A model generated the notes under the pieces. It did no database searches and was not told where the DNA came from. It saw only the letters and a program-made list of their open reading frames with translations. Shown piece by piece: positions 26,899 to 34,003 of a stretch of 64,000 bases of DNA (its first letter is position 1; every line of letters begins with the position of its first letter). The position numbers were made by a program, and so were the translations under genes. Location: positions 1 through 64,000 of the forward strand of contig ONQS01000006.1 in assembly GCA_900320055.1 (NCBI GenBank). Direction: 5' to 3'. The DNA comes from an uncultured Prevotellaceae bacterium. Lineage in GTDB: Bacteria > Bacteroidota > Bacteroidia > Bacteroidales > Muribaculaceae.

Positions 26899-26936
26899 CA
26901 AAGTTACACATTATTTGTGAAAATGGATTACCTTTG
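26899..26936. promoter_or_regulatory. Closely spaced divergent promoters of folP and murI
   Basis: Minus-strand TAACTTTG (26899-26906) drives folP and plus-strand TACCTTTG (26929-26936) drives murI. Only 22 bases separate the two -7 boxes, so each -33 region overlaps the other promoter. Neither has a clear TTTG at -33. Confidence 0.6.
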
Positions 26937-26953
26937 CAGATAAATTAACCGAT

Positions 26954-27802
26954 ATGGCAACAATGACACAAGACAATGGCATCGAACAAGCCCCAATCGG
27001 GGTGTTTGACTCTGGCTTTGGCGGATTGACCATCCTGCGCGACATCAGGCGGGTGTTGCCACAGTACGACTACCTGTTTGTTGGCGACAATGCTAGAGCG
27101 CCCTATGGCACCCGTTCTCGGGAACTGGTCTATGAATTCACGCTGCAGGCTGTAAAGCACCTGTTCGGCCAAGGATGCCATCTGGTGATTCTGGCTTGTA
27201 ACACGGCTTCGGCCGAGGCCTTGCGCACGATTCAGCAAAACGATCTTCCCATCCTAGCCCCCAATCGCCGCGTGCTGGGTGTGGTACGTCCCACCGTCGA
27301 GAAAGTGGGCGAACTGACACGGACGGGCCATGTCGGTGTGTTTGGCACGCCAGGCACCATCGCCAGCGGCAGTTACAACATCGAGATCGAGGGCATGTAC
27401 CCCGGCTACAAGGTTCATGGCCATGCCTGTCCCATGTGGGTGCCACTGGTCGAGAACCGTGAGAGCAATGGAGACGGTGCCGACTACTTTGTCAAAAAAG
27501 ACATCGACCTGCTGATGAGCGACTGTCCCGATATCGACACAGTGATCTTAGGCTGCACCCATTATCCGCTGCTCATCGACAAAATCAACAAGTACAGGCC
27601 CCAGGGCGTTAACATCATCCAGCAGGGCCCCATTGTGGCCGAGAGCCTCGCCGACTATCTGCAACGGCACCCCGAGATTGAGCGCCACTGCAGCCAGGGC
27701 GGCACCTGCCGCTACTACACGACCGAGGACCCCGACCACTTCTCACCGCTGGCCAGTGTATTTGTCAATGAGCCAGTTAGGGCCCAACGCATCATCCTCT
27801 AG
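26954..27802 (+). CDS. murI: Glutamate racemase
   Basis: A 282-residue enzyme that converts L- to D-glutamate for peptidoglycan. Marks are FDSGFGGLTILRDI, FVGDNARAPYGTRS, the first catalytic C82 in ILACNTASAEAL and the second catalytic cysteine in LGCTHYPLL. The insert is small and the frame is intact. It starts about 12 bases after the predicted transcription start. Confidence 0.95.
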   Translation: MATMTQDNGIEQAPIGVFDSGFGGLTILRDIRRVLPQYDYLFVGDNARAPYGTRSRELVYEFTLQAVKHLFGQGCHLVILACNTASAEALRTIQQNDLPILAPNRRVLGVVRPTVEKVGELTRTGHVGVFGTPGTIASGSYNIEIEGMYPGYKVHGHACPMWVPLVENRESNGDGADYFVKKDIDLLMSDCPDIDTVILGCTHYPLLIDKINKYRPQGVNIIQQGPIVAESLADYLQRHPEIERHCSQGGTCRYYTTEDPDHFSPLASVFVNEPVRAQRIIL

Positions 27803-27839
27803 CCACGTCATAAACGAGAGCCACAAAGGGCAAATATAG

Positions 27840-27881
27840 CGAGTCGGGGACAACAATTGGCATCATGTTGTCCCCGACTCG
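27840..27881. terminator. Bidirectional terminator between murI and the lipoprotein gene
   Basis: A perfect 15-bp stem (27840-27854 with 27867-27881) with a 12-base loop, between convergent genes. T-runs are weak. Confidence 0.7.
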
Positions 27882-27907
27882 TTGTCTGTAATATCATGGG
27901 CCAATGA

Positions 27908-28558
27908 TCAGCGCTTGTAGGTGCGGAGTTGGAAAGACCTAAGGGTATATAGTTTGTCACCATCGGTGAGTCCGATCGAGAAGTCGGCCACACCATTTTT
28001 CAGTTTCTTGGTGGCGACGATCTCGCTTTGGTAACGCACCGCCTTGCCTGGAGCCAGTTCCTTGACGATGGCTGTGGGCGACAGATAAATCTGCTTGGTA
28101 CCCGACACCGTGATCACTGGTGCAATGTCATAAATATAGTCACGGCCGGTGTTACGCATGATGAACACCAACTTGGCATGCTCATCGGCATCGAGGGCAC
28201 GGTTGTTATTCTCATCCACAAAGCGGAGTTCCTCGATCTCGATATTGGCATACGGGCTATAAGCATTATTCTGCCTGTAGTCATCCATATCGTAGTCATA
28301 GTAGTAGTCCGACGAGCGGTAGTTACCATCATCCGTCTTGGGAGCGGTAGCCGCGGCACCAATCATGCCTCCTATCGCCATGCCGACAACGGTCCCCAGG
28401 TCACTGCCACGAGGTCCGTCAGCAATGCCACCGATAGCCGATCCGAACATACCGCCCAACGATGCGCCAGTGGTTGCGCCATAGAATTGACTCATCGATT
28501 GGCAACTCGACATCAACAGGGAGGTAGCCACAAGGCCTACAAATACTGTCTTCTTCAT
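27908..28558 (-). CDS. Lipoprotein with glycine-zipper motifs
   Basis: A 216-residue lipoprotein: signal MKKTVFVGLVATSLLMSSC with the lipid-carrying Cys near residue 19. Residues 27-72 are rich in Gly and Ala in zipper spacing (GASLGGMFGSAIGGIAD, VVGMAIGGMIGAAATA), as in membrane-inserting glycine-zipper proteins. A Tyr/Asp-rich linker (YYYDYDMDDY) follows. Residues 105-215 are probably a beta domain (FVDENNNRALDADEHAKLVF). It starts at the ATG at 28558; the longer frame would begin with TTG. Function is unknown. Confidence 0.75.
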   Translation of the reverse strand: MKKTVFVGLVATSLLMSSCQSMSQFYGATTGASLGGMFGSAIGGIADGPRGSDLGTVVGMAIGGMIGAAATAPKTDDGNYRSSDYYYDYDMDDYRQNNAYSPYANIEIEELRFVDENNNRALDADEHAKLVFIMRNTGRDYIYDIAPVITVSGTKQIYLSPTAIVKELAPGKAVRYQSEIVATKKLKNGVADFSIGLTDGDKLYTLRSFQLRTYKR

Positions 28559-28591
28559 CTTCAATTATATTTTTTTAGAGTTTTAATGCTG

Positions 28592-28623
28592 CTAAAGTAC
28601 TCATTTGCAAGAATTATGCCAAA
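28592..28623 (-). promoter_or_regulatory. Promoter of the glycine-zipper lipoprotein gene
   Basis: On the minus strand TTTG (28620-28623), 20 bases, TACTTTAG (28592-28599), one base off the consensus. Confidence 0.55.
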
Positions 28624-28789
28624 CATTTTCGGCAAAAACGCAATAAGGCTCAACAAATAACCCTAAAATGTCCACTCTCATGCAGTAAAATAAGCAGACA
28701 ACAAACACAACAACCACAATCACATCGGCCTGTGAGACGCGATTGCATTGTTGCATTTGTTGCCTTGGTTCAAGACTCAATCGAGGGAA

Positions 28790-29632
28790 TTAGCCGTAAG
28801 TCTCGATGAGGTATTTGATAAAGTTCGGGTCATTGAAGTTGACAGTGCCGTCATCGGTCTGATTCATCTCTGCAATGCGCTGGATATCGACTGGCGTGAG
28901 GCTGAAATCGAAGATGTCCAGGTTCTGTGCCATGCGCTCCCGATGCGTGCTCTTGGGGATGACGACGATGCCACGCTGAGTGAGCCATCGCAGGGCTACC
29001 TGTGCGGGAGTCTTGCCATACTGGTTACCGATTTCAGTCAGCACCGGATGGGCAAACAGATTGTTGCGCCCTTGGCCGAGCGGAGCCCATGCCATCTGCA
29101 TCGTACCAAACTCTGCCAGCCATGGCAGGATTTCGTTCTGCTGCGAGAACACATTGGTCTCCAACTGATTGACCATAGGCTTGACATTGGCCTTCAGGGC
29201 GAGGTCCACAAATCGGCCAGCCTGAAAATTGGAGACACCGATGGCACGCACCTTGCCCTGTTCGAGAGCCTTCTCCATAGCGCGATAGGTGCCATAATAG
29301 TCACCATAAGCCTGATGGATGAGCAAGAGGTCGATATAGTCGGTCCGCAACTTGCGCAGCGACTCGTCGATGGAAAGTGCGGCCTTTTCCTCTCCAGCAT
29401 TAGAGATCCATACCTTGGTGGTAATGAACAGTTCGTTGCGGGGAACGCCGCTCTTGACGATAGCGTTGCCCACGCCCTCCTCATTGAAATAGGCTTGTGC
29501 CGTATCGATGAGTCGATAGCCCACCGAGATGGCATCGCTCACGCAACGCTCGCACTCCTCGGGACTCACCTGGAACACGCCGTAACCCAATACGGGCATT
29601 TCCACTCCATTAGATAATTTTATCGTTTCCAT
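28790..29632 (-). CDS. Aldo/keto reductase
   Basis: A 280-residue NADPH-dependent carbonyl reductase, TIM barrel. The catalytic tetrad is present: D43, Y48 (DTAQAYFNEEGVG), K73 (TTKVW) and H106 (LLIHQAYG). The cofactor motif IPKSTHRERMAQNLDIFDF is near the C-terminus. It resembles the 2,5-diketo-gluconate reductase branch. The substrate is not predictable. It is preceded by a 7-base tandem repeat that fills the gap to the upstream NTF2-like gene; ATG 29632 is used, since the longer frame starts with TTG. Confidence 0.92.
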   Translation of the reverse strand: METIKLSNGVEMPVLGYGVFQVSPEECERCVSDAISVGYRLIDTAQAYFNEEGVGNAIVKSGVPRNELFITTKVWISNAGEEKAALSIDESLRKLRTDYIDLLLIHQAYGDYYGTYRAMEKALEQGKVRAIGVSNFQAGRFVDLALKANVKPMVNQLETNVFSQQNEILPWLAEFGTMQMAWAPLGQGRNNLFAHPVLTEIGNQYGKTPAQVALRWLTQRGIVVIPKSTHRERMAQNLDIFDFSLTPVDIQRIAEMNQTDDGTVNFNDPNFIKYLIETYG

Positions 29633-29646
29633 TGTCAAATATACGG

Positions 29647-29729
29647 TTAGTTGTTAGTTGTTAGTTATTAGTTATTAGTTATTAGTTATTAGTTGTTAGT
29701 TCTTAGTTCTTAGTTGTTAGTTCTTAGTA
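29647..29729. repeat. 7-base tandem repeat TTAGTTN, about 12 copies
   Basis: TTAGTTG, TTAGTTA and TTAGTTC units follow each other without gaps over about 83 bases. The array overlaps the NTF2-like gene's stop codon (29724-29726) and ends 14 bases before the reductase start. Unit number could vary by slippage, which would alter the leader or promoter spacing of the reductase gene. Confidence 0.9.
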
Positions 29730-30101
29730 GGTTGAGGCTTGGCTGCGGGTGAGACGCCAGTGTCCATCAGATTTACGGGCCTCGAAATGCAGCGACAAGG
29801 GCCAGGTGTGACGTCCACCGCCAAATACCGCGGCCTCTACCCTGCTGTGGCCTGTGATGACTGCCGTGTCGCCATTGATGGCGATGTCGAGCCCCTCGGT
29901 CTGAGCCGAGTAGTAGTTGAGGGTACCATCCATAATGGCACGGATATAAGCCTCCTTGGACTGACGCATTCCGGTCATGTGTATGAGTAGGAAATCGTCG
30001 GCATGGACCTCGTGTAGAGTCGTGGAGTCCTTGGCAATCATCGCCTTGTACATGCGCTCATACAGGGCAGCCAACTGTTGCCGGTCGTCACCTGCCCCCA
30101 T
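29724..30101 (-). CDS. NTF2-like (SnoaL/DUF4440-type) protein
   Basis: A 125-residue protein of the cone-shaped NTF2-like fold: ALYERMYKAMIAKDSTTLHEVHADDFLLIHMTG, then SKEAYIRAIMDGTLNYYS and SLHFEARKSDGHWRLTRSQAS. Such proteins bind or convert small molecules or stabilise partners. The ATG at 30101 lies two bases after the flavodoxin stop (TGACCATG), a better start than 30128, which would overlap. Middle gene of the flavodoxin-NTF2-reductase unit. Confidence 0.8.
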   Translation of the reverse strand: MGAGDDRQQLAALYERMYKAMIAKDSTTLHEVHADDFLLIHMTGMRQSKEAYIRAIMDGTLNYYSAQTEGLDIAINGDTAVITGHSRVEAAVFGGGRHTWPLSLHFEARKSDGHWRLTRSQASTY

Positions 30102-30103
30102 GG

Positions 30104-30730
30104 TCAAAAACCCAGGCCCTTGAGCCACTTCTCAACCTTGCTGCGGCCCGAGCGCACGTCATGACCATAGATGGCAAATCCGGGCTTCACATCGGCGTTG
30201 GGATAAGCGGAACGGACGTCCTCGACACAACTAGCCAGTCCGCTACCCTCGTGGGTGGTAAAGGGGATGATGGTCTTACCGTTCAGGTCATAATCCCGGA
30301 AGAAGGTGAACATCACCTGAGGATAAGTGCCCCACCACACAGGACCGCCAATGAAGACAGTATCGTACTGGTCAACGTTCTCTAACCGGCCTACCATCGG
30401 GGGGAGTTCGCCATCGTGGGCCTCCTGTTTGGCCACCTCGATGAGTTGCATATAGGGCATGTCATAATCCTTGTCGGCAACGACCTCAAACTGGTCGGCT
30501 CCTGTCATTTCACTGATATAATCGGCAACAATCTTGGTGTTACCAACCTTGATATTACCCACACTGTAGTTTTCTCCCGCATGAGAGAAGAACACGACCA
30601 AAGTTTTTCCTTGCTTGTCCATATTGGTTTCGTTTTGATTATTATTAATAGATGATTGATTGGCACTGGCTGTGCAACTCATGGCCAACAGAGCCGTGAT
30701 TGCTGCGATAAATGATTTGAAGCGATTCAT
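30104..30730 (-). CDS. Exported flavodoxin-like protein
   Basis: A 208-residue protein with a lipoprotein-like signal (MNRFKSFIAAITALLAMSC, Cys 19) and an Asn/Gln/Ser-rich spacer. A flavodoxin domain follows from about residue 40: LVVFFSHAGENYSVG for FMN phosphate binding, then FIGGPVWWGTYPQ. Flavodoxins usually work in the cytosol, so export is notable; a signal-anchored form facing the periplasm is inferred. The start at 30730 lies below a TAATTTTG element (30764-30771), which excludes the 30766 start. Divergent from the AraC regulator. Confidence 0.85.
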   Translation of the reverse strand: MNRFKSFIAAITALLAMSCTASANQSSINNNQNETNMDKQGKTLVVFFSHAGENYSVGNIKVGNTKIVADYISEMTGADQFEVVADKDYDMPYMQLIEVAKQEAHDGELPPMVGRLENVDQYDTVFIGGPVWWGTYPQVMFTFFRDYDLNGKTIIPFTTHEGSGLASCVEDVRSAYPNADVKPGFAIYGHDVRSGRSKVEKWLKGLGF

Positions 30731-30855
30731 AATTATAGTAGTTTTGAGTGAATAATCATGATGCAAAATTACTATCAGTCAGGCACAAGGGAGTTACACT
30801 TTTTGCGGAGGTAATTTCACTTTTCGTCCAAAATGTTGTAAATTTGCACCACTGT

Positions 30856-31665
30856 ATGAAATTTGACCGCAATCATATCATCATTGAGAACGACCTGCAC
30901 GACTTGGCGTCGGACAGGCTAAAGAACTATGTGGCTCACGTGCTATGCTATGAGGGAGAGTGTGAATTCACGTTCAACCTAGGGCGCTTTCACCTGCATG
31001 GCCACGACTCGATGATCGTGCGTGAAGGGCGCATGGTCGAGGACATTGTCACCAGCGATGATTTCCAGGTCAAGGTCATCTATGTTAAGGACCACTTCAT
31101 AGAGATGGCCACCCCCCAGAGCAACTATGGCATGCAGGGCACCCTGTCGCTCTTTCTGAACCCTGTAATGCCGCTCACCGACAGCCGTTTTGCCATCTTA
31201 AAACAGGACTTTGACAACATCGAGACGAGGCTCAACTGGCAGGTGAGCCTGTTTCATCAAGATGTGATGATCAATGCGGTGCAGACGATGATAATCGATT
31301 ACTTTGAGATACATGCCCACATCTATGAGGAGACGGAGCAGAGCACTCAAACGACCAAGGTGATGAGTGATTTTCTGGCCTTGCTTGAGCGAGGCGATTA
31401 CCGCGAGCACCGCGATATCGCCTACTATGCCGACCAGTTGTGCGTCACGCCAAAGTATCTGTCAGAAATCAGCAAGAAGTCGAGCGGCATGGCCGCCAAC
31501 TTCTGGATCAACCGCTTTACCATCCTGGAGATTTCTCGCCTGCTGCGCGACAAGACCATCTCCTTTACCGAAATCACCGACATGTTTAACTTCTCGTCGA
31601 CATCCTACTTCAGCCGCTACGTGCAGAACAATCTGGGCGTCACGCCCTCGGCCTATCGCGGCTAG
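30856..31665 (+). CDS. AraC-family transcriptional regulator
   Basis: A 269-residue regulator. The N-terminal sensing domain covers about residues 1-160. The C-terminal AraC DNA-binding domain covers about 170-268, with two helix-turn-helix parts (DIAYYADQLCVTPKYLSEISKK and ITDMFNFSSTSYFSRYVQNN) and the usual end LGVTPSAYRG. TAAATTTG (30839-30846) lies only nine bases before the ATG, so the mRNA may have almost no leader. Divergent from the flavodoxin operon, so it probably controls that operon; the ligand is unknown. Confidence 0.9.
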   Translation: MKFDRNHIIIENDLHDLASDRLKNYVAHVLCYEGECEFTFNLGRFHLHGHDSMIVREGRMVEDIVTSDDFQVKVIYVKDHFIEMATPQSNYGMQGTLSLFLNPVMPLTDSRFAILKQDFDNIETRLNWQVSLFHQDVMINAVQTMIIDYFEIHAHIYEETEQSTQTTKVMSDFLALLERGDYREHRDIAYYADQLCVTPKYLSEISKKSSGMAANFWINRFTILEISRLLRDKTISFTEITDMFNFSSTSYFSRYVQNNLGVTPSAYRG

Positions 31666-31687
31666 TCAGGACGGCCTCGGTCCGTTG

Positions 31688-32107
31688 TCACTTCGGCTCA
31701 AAGTCCGACGGGAAGAGCATGATAAGTGCCGTGTCGTCGCTTTGGGCGGGATGAAGGTTGAGCAGGATGCGCCGATCGGCCTTGACCATCGTATCGACAA
31801 AACGGTCCCATTGCTCGCCATATTGATGGAGTTGTCTGATCCATAGGCGTTTTACCTTGTCTTCGCTGGACGAGAAAGAGGAAAGAAACATCGACATGTT
31901 GGCCGGCAGCATAACATCGACCAAGGCATAGTTATCTCCCACCATGGTGAAGGAATTAACGCCCCATCCACCCTCGTGGTGAATCGGGCATTGTGAGTTG
32001 AGTTCCTCAAGATAGTCATGCAGAGAGTCCACGCTTGACTGCTGCGCCCATGCCAGCACAGGAAACAGCAGCGTGGCTACTAGACAAAACACACTGTTTC
32101 TGCTCAT
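31688..32107 (-). CDS. Secreted protein of unknown function
   Basis: A 139-residue protein with a signal peptide (MSRNSVFCLVATLLFPVLAWAQ). The mature part has no known motif; it contains LHDYLEELNSQCPIHHEGGWG and ends FPSDFEPK. The ATG at 32107 starts the signal peptide; the frame to 32179 overlaps the next gene. It lies 25 bases after the TerB-like gene and is probably co-transcribed with it. Confidence 0.65.
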   Translation of the reverse strand: MSRNSVFCLVATLLFPVLAWAQQSSVDSLHDYLEELNSQCPIHHEGGWGVNSFTMVGDNYALVDVMLPANMSMFLSSFSSSEDKVKRLWIRQLHQYGEQWDRFVDTMVKADRRILLNLHPAQSDDTALIMLFPSDFEPK

Positions 32108-32132
32108 TACAGTCACTATCGGGCCTAACGTG

Positions 32133-32525
32133 TCACTGGGCGCCTGCGGCGGCATCGAGGCTATCGACGATGCCGGCAATCATTCCGTCAACGATGCTGC
32201 TACGATAGCCCAAGGCAATCGCATAAATCTTGCAGATGGACAGTTCCTGCTCGTCGAGTTCGCCATCGATCATCATCAGGGCAACCATGTCGCGCAGATA
32301 AGCCAGTTTGGTGTCCTCATCTTCGGGTAAGGTGATGGTGACACTGTCGGGGTCATCAACTACCCTATTGAAATCATCGGGGGAAATGTTCTCACGTGAA
32401 GCCACTGCAAGCAATACGGCCAACTCTGAGTCGGTCAAGTGGCCATCGGCAGCAGCGAGCATCACAAGATTTTTGAGTTGTCCCAGTCGCTGTTGATCCT
32501 GGGGATTGTTATTCATTTGGTTCAT
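32133..32525 (-). CDS. TerB-like protein
   Basis: A 130-residue all-helical protein that fits the TerB family, named after tellurite resistance but found in many contexts. The two acidic repeats are NLVMLAAADGHLTDSELAVLLAVA and DMVALMMIDGELDEQELSICKIYAIALG, each with the Asp-Gly metal-binding type loop. No other ter gene is nearby, so tellurite resistance should not be assumed. TACCTTTG at 32556-32563 (minus strand) is its -7 box. Confidence 0.8.
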   Translation of the reverse strand: MNQMNNNPQDQQRLGQLKNLVMLAAADGHLTDSELAVLLAVASRENISPDDFNRVVDDPDSVTITLPEDEDTKLAYLRDMVALMMIDGELDEQELSICKIYAIALGYRSSIVDGMIAGIVDSLDAAAGAQ

Positions 32526-32615
32526 GATTGTGTATCAATAATAATTTTTATTGAGCAAAGGTAATGATTTTTCGTGAAGTTGGTGTAATTTTGTCCCAAT
32601 AAAACTCAACACAAG

Positions 32616-32900
32616 ATGAAAACCATACAAGAGATTAAAGATATGCTCTCACGCAGCGAGGGGGAAGAAGCGCTCAACGCTGCCAATGAAATCGTCAACA
32701 ACCAGTCATCCAGCAAGGAGACGATGGCCATGGCCTACTATCTGCGCGGCAACGCCTATCGTCAAAACGGTAACGTGCGCATGGCCCTAAACAGTTATCT
32801 TGAAGCCATGGAACTCGATCCCGACGGTCCTGCCGCCGAGGCCTACCGCCACGTGCAGGAACTCCTCGCCTTCTACCACAAGGACTACTATAATCCTTAA
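32616..32900 (+). CDS. Small TPR protein
   Basis: A 94-residue cytoplasmic protein with about two tetratricopeptide repeats: AMAYYLRGNAYRQNGNVRMALNSYLEAMELDPDGPA is the clear one. Probably a protein-binding adaptor. TAATTTTG (32586-32593) is a fitting -7 box. Divergent from the TerB-like gene. Confidence 0.75.
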   Translation: MKTIQEIKDMLSRSEGEEALNAANEIVNNQSSSKETMAMAYYLRGNAYRQNGNVRMALNSYLEAMELDPDGPAAEAYRHVQELLAFYHKDYYNP

Positions 32901-32928
32901 TTCGGTTAACGGTTAACCGATATGGTTG

Positions 32929-32958
32929 CACTCTTGTGGATATATCCACAAGAGTGCT
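32929..32958. terminator. Perfect 30-base palindrome between convergent genes
   Basis: The arms 32929-32943 and 32944-32958 are exact reverse complements with no spacer. The palindrome lies between the small TPR gene and the ClbS-like gene and probably terminates both. Confidence 0.65.
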
Positions 32959-32980
32959 GATATGCGGCTCTGTACGATCC

Positions 32981-33517
32981 TTATTTGCGGCAGTTCTTAT
33001 GGTGGGTCTTAAGCAATTTCACCGCTTGTCCATAGGGGCTGGTAGTGACGCTGACAAAGTATGCCGCCATTGTCGTTGTGTAAGTATTCTTGTAGTAGCC
33101 CTTGGTAAAGAGTTCTTCATCGCTGAAACTATCGGCTAGACTCAGCATCTCTTCGTGGGTCTGCTTCAAGAGGCGTTCGGCATCTGCCAGTGGGGTGCTT
33201 TGATGCTTCTCGACCAGCATCTTGTCCATCTCGTGGTAGTTGCGACGGTACTCATCGGGCAGATAATCCCTCGGATGGCCCTCACGGATGTTATTTACAA
33301 ACTCGCGCATGAGCACCTGCCACTCGTGGAGGTGAATCAACAGGTCACGCAAGCAACGGTCATACTGCCAACGCACGCCGCACTTCTTGGGGTCGGCAGG
33401 GAAGTCAAAGGGCGCAACCTTTTCCACATCACTCATCTTAGCAATCTGGTCACACAACTTGGCATATCCATCGGTGATGGCATCCAGTAATTCCTGTTTA
33501 TTTTTCGGGTTAGCCAT
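32981..33517 (-). CDS. ClbS/DfsB-family four-helix-bundle protein
   Basis: A 178-residue protein starting NPKNKQELLDAITDGYAKLCDQI, the usual opening of the ClbS/DfsB family. It continues with DLLIHLHEWQVLMREFV, LPDEYRRNYHEMDKMLV and a C-terminal SPYGQAVKLLKTH. ClbS, the best known member, opens the cyclopropane warhead of colibactin and protects the producer. No colibactin-like genes are in this window, so a generic resistance or unrelated role is possible. Single gene with no clear partner. Confidence 0.8.
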   Translation of the reverse strand: MANPKNKQELLDAITDGYAKLCDQIAKMSDVEKVAPFDFPADPKKCGVRWQYDRCLRDLLIHLHEWQVLMREFVNNIREGHPRDYLPDEYRRNYHEMDKMLVEKHQSTPLADAERLLKQTHEEMLSLADSFSDEELFTKGYYKNTYTTTMAAYFVSVTTSPYGQAVKLLKTHHKNCRK

Positions 33518-33538
33518 AATTAGAATTTATATTAAAAA

Positions 33539-33943
33539 TCACAAAGTCATCAAACGCTCTAGATAAGAAGGCACAATTTTGAATATCAGTACAATTACCG
33601 AGAAAAGATACACGAGCACCAACAAGAAAAGCGGTGCGATAAACCAACCAACCGAAATGCGGTTCAAACCCTTGTAACGCCGAGGAGGCTTATAGGTTTC
33701 CATTCTCTTCTCAAATCGGCCGGTCAGAAACTCGCTCCAGATGATAAAAGGAATAAAAGCGAGAAGACATACCAGCGGATTACTGCAAATCAAGGTCAAC
33801 AATGCTATAAAGATCCATGCCAATGGCCAGATCATCATGAAATGCATAACACCCGCATAGTTAGAAGCAGCCCAGGTTCTGGTATTGAGCCGTTTCCCCT
33901 TCTCATGATGCTTGCACAACCGATAATAGATGTACTTAAACAT
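33539..33943 (-). CDS. Small membrane protein of unknown function
   Basis: A 134-residue protein with about three hydrophobic helices: residues 35-55 (FMMIWPLAWIFIALLTLIC), 57-72 (LVCLLAFIPFIIWSEFL) and 100-122 (WFIAPLFLLVLVYLFSVIVLIF). A basic loop (RFEKRMETYKPPRRYKGL) separates the last two. No family recognised. Base use is A/T-richer than in its neighbours. It lies upstream of the ClbS-like gene on the same strand, 21 bases apart. Confidence 0.6.
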   Translation of the reverse strand: MFKYIYYRLCKHHEKGKRLNTRTWAASNYAGVMHFMMIWPLAWIFIALLTLICSNPLVCLLAFIPFIIWSEFLTGRFEKRMETYKPPRRYKGLNRISVGWFIAPLFLLVLVYLFSVIVLIFKIVPSYLERLMTL

Positions 33944-34003
33944 TATAGTGTCAATCTCTCTGACATCAGCATTTCAACCCATTAACCATTAGCCCGATTA
34001 ACA

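Noticed and set aside
28748..29617. A 289-codon plus-strand frame opposite the aldo/keto reductase
   Set aside because: The minus strand has the complete catalytic tetrad; the plus frame has no recognisable domain.
29647..29729. CRISPR array
   Set aside because: Unit length is only 7 bases with no spacers; it is a simple tandem repeat.
32133..32525. Tellurite-resistance locus
   Set aside because: Only a TerB-like protein; no terC, terD or related genes nearby.
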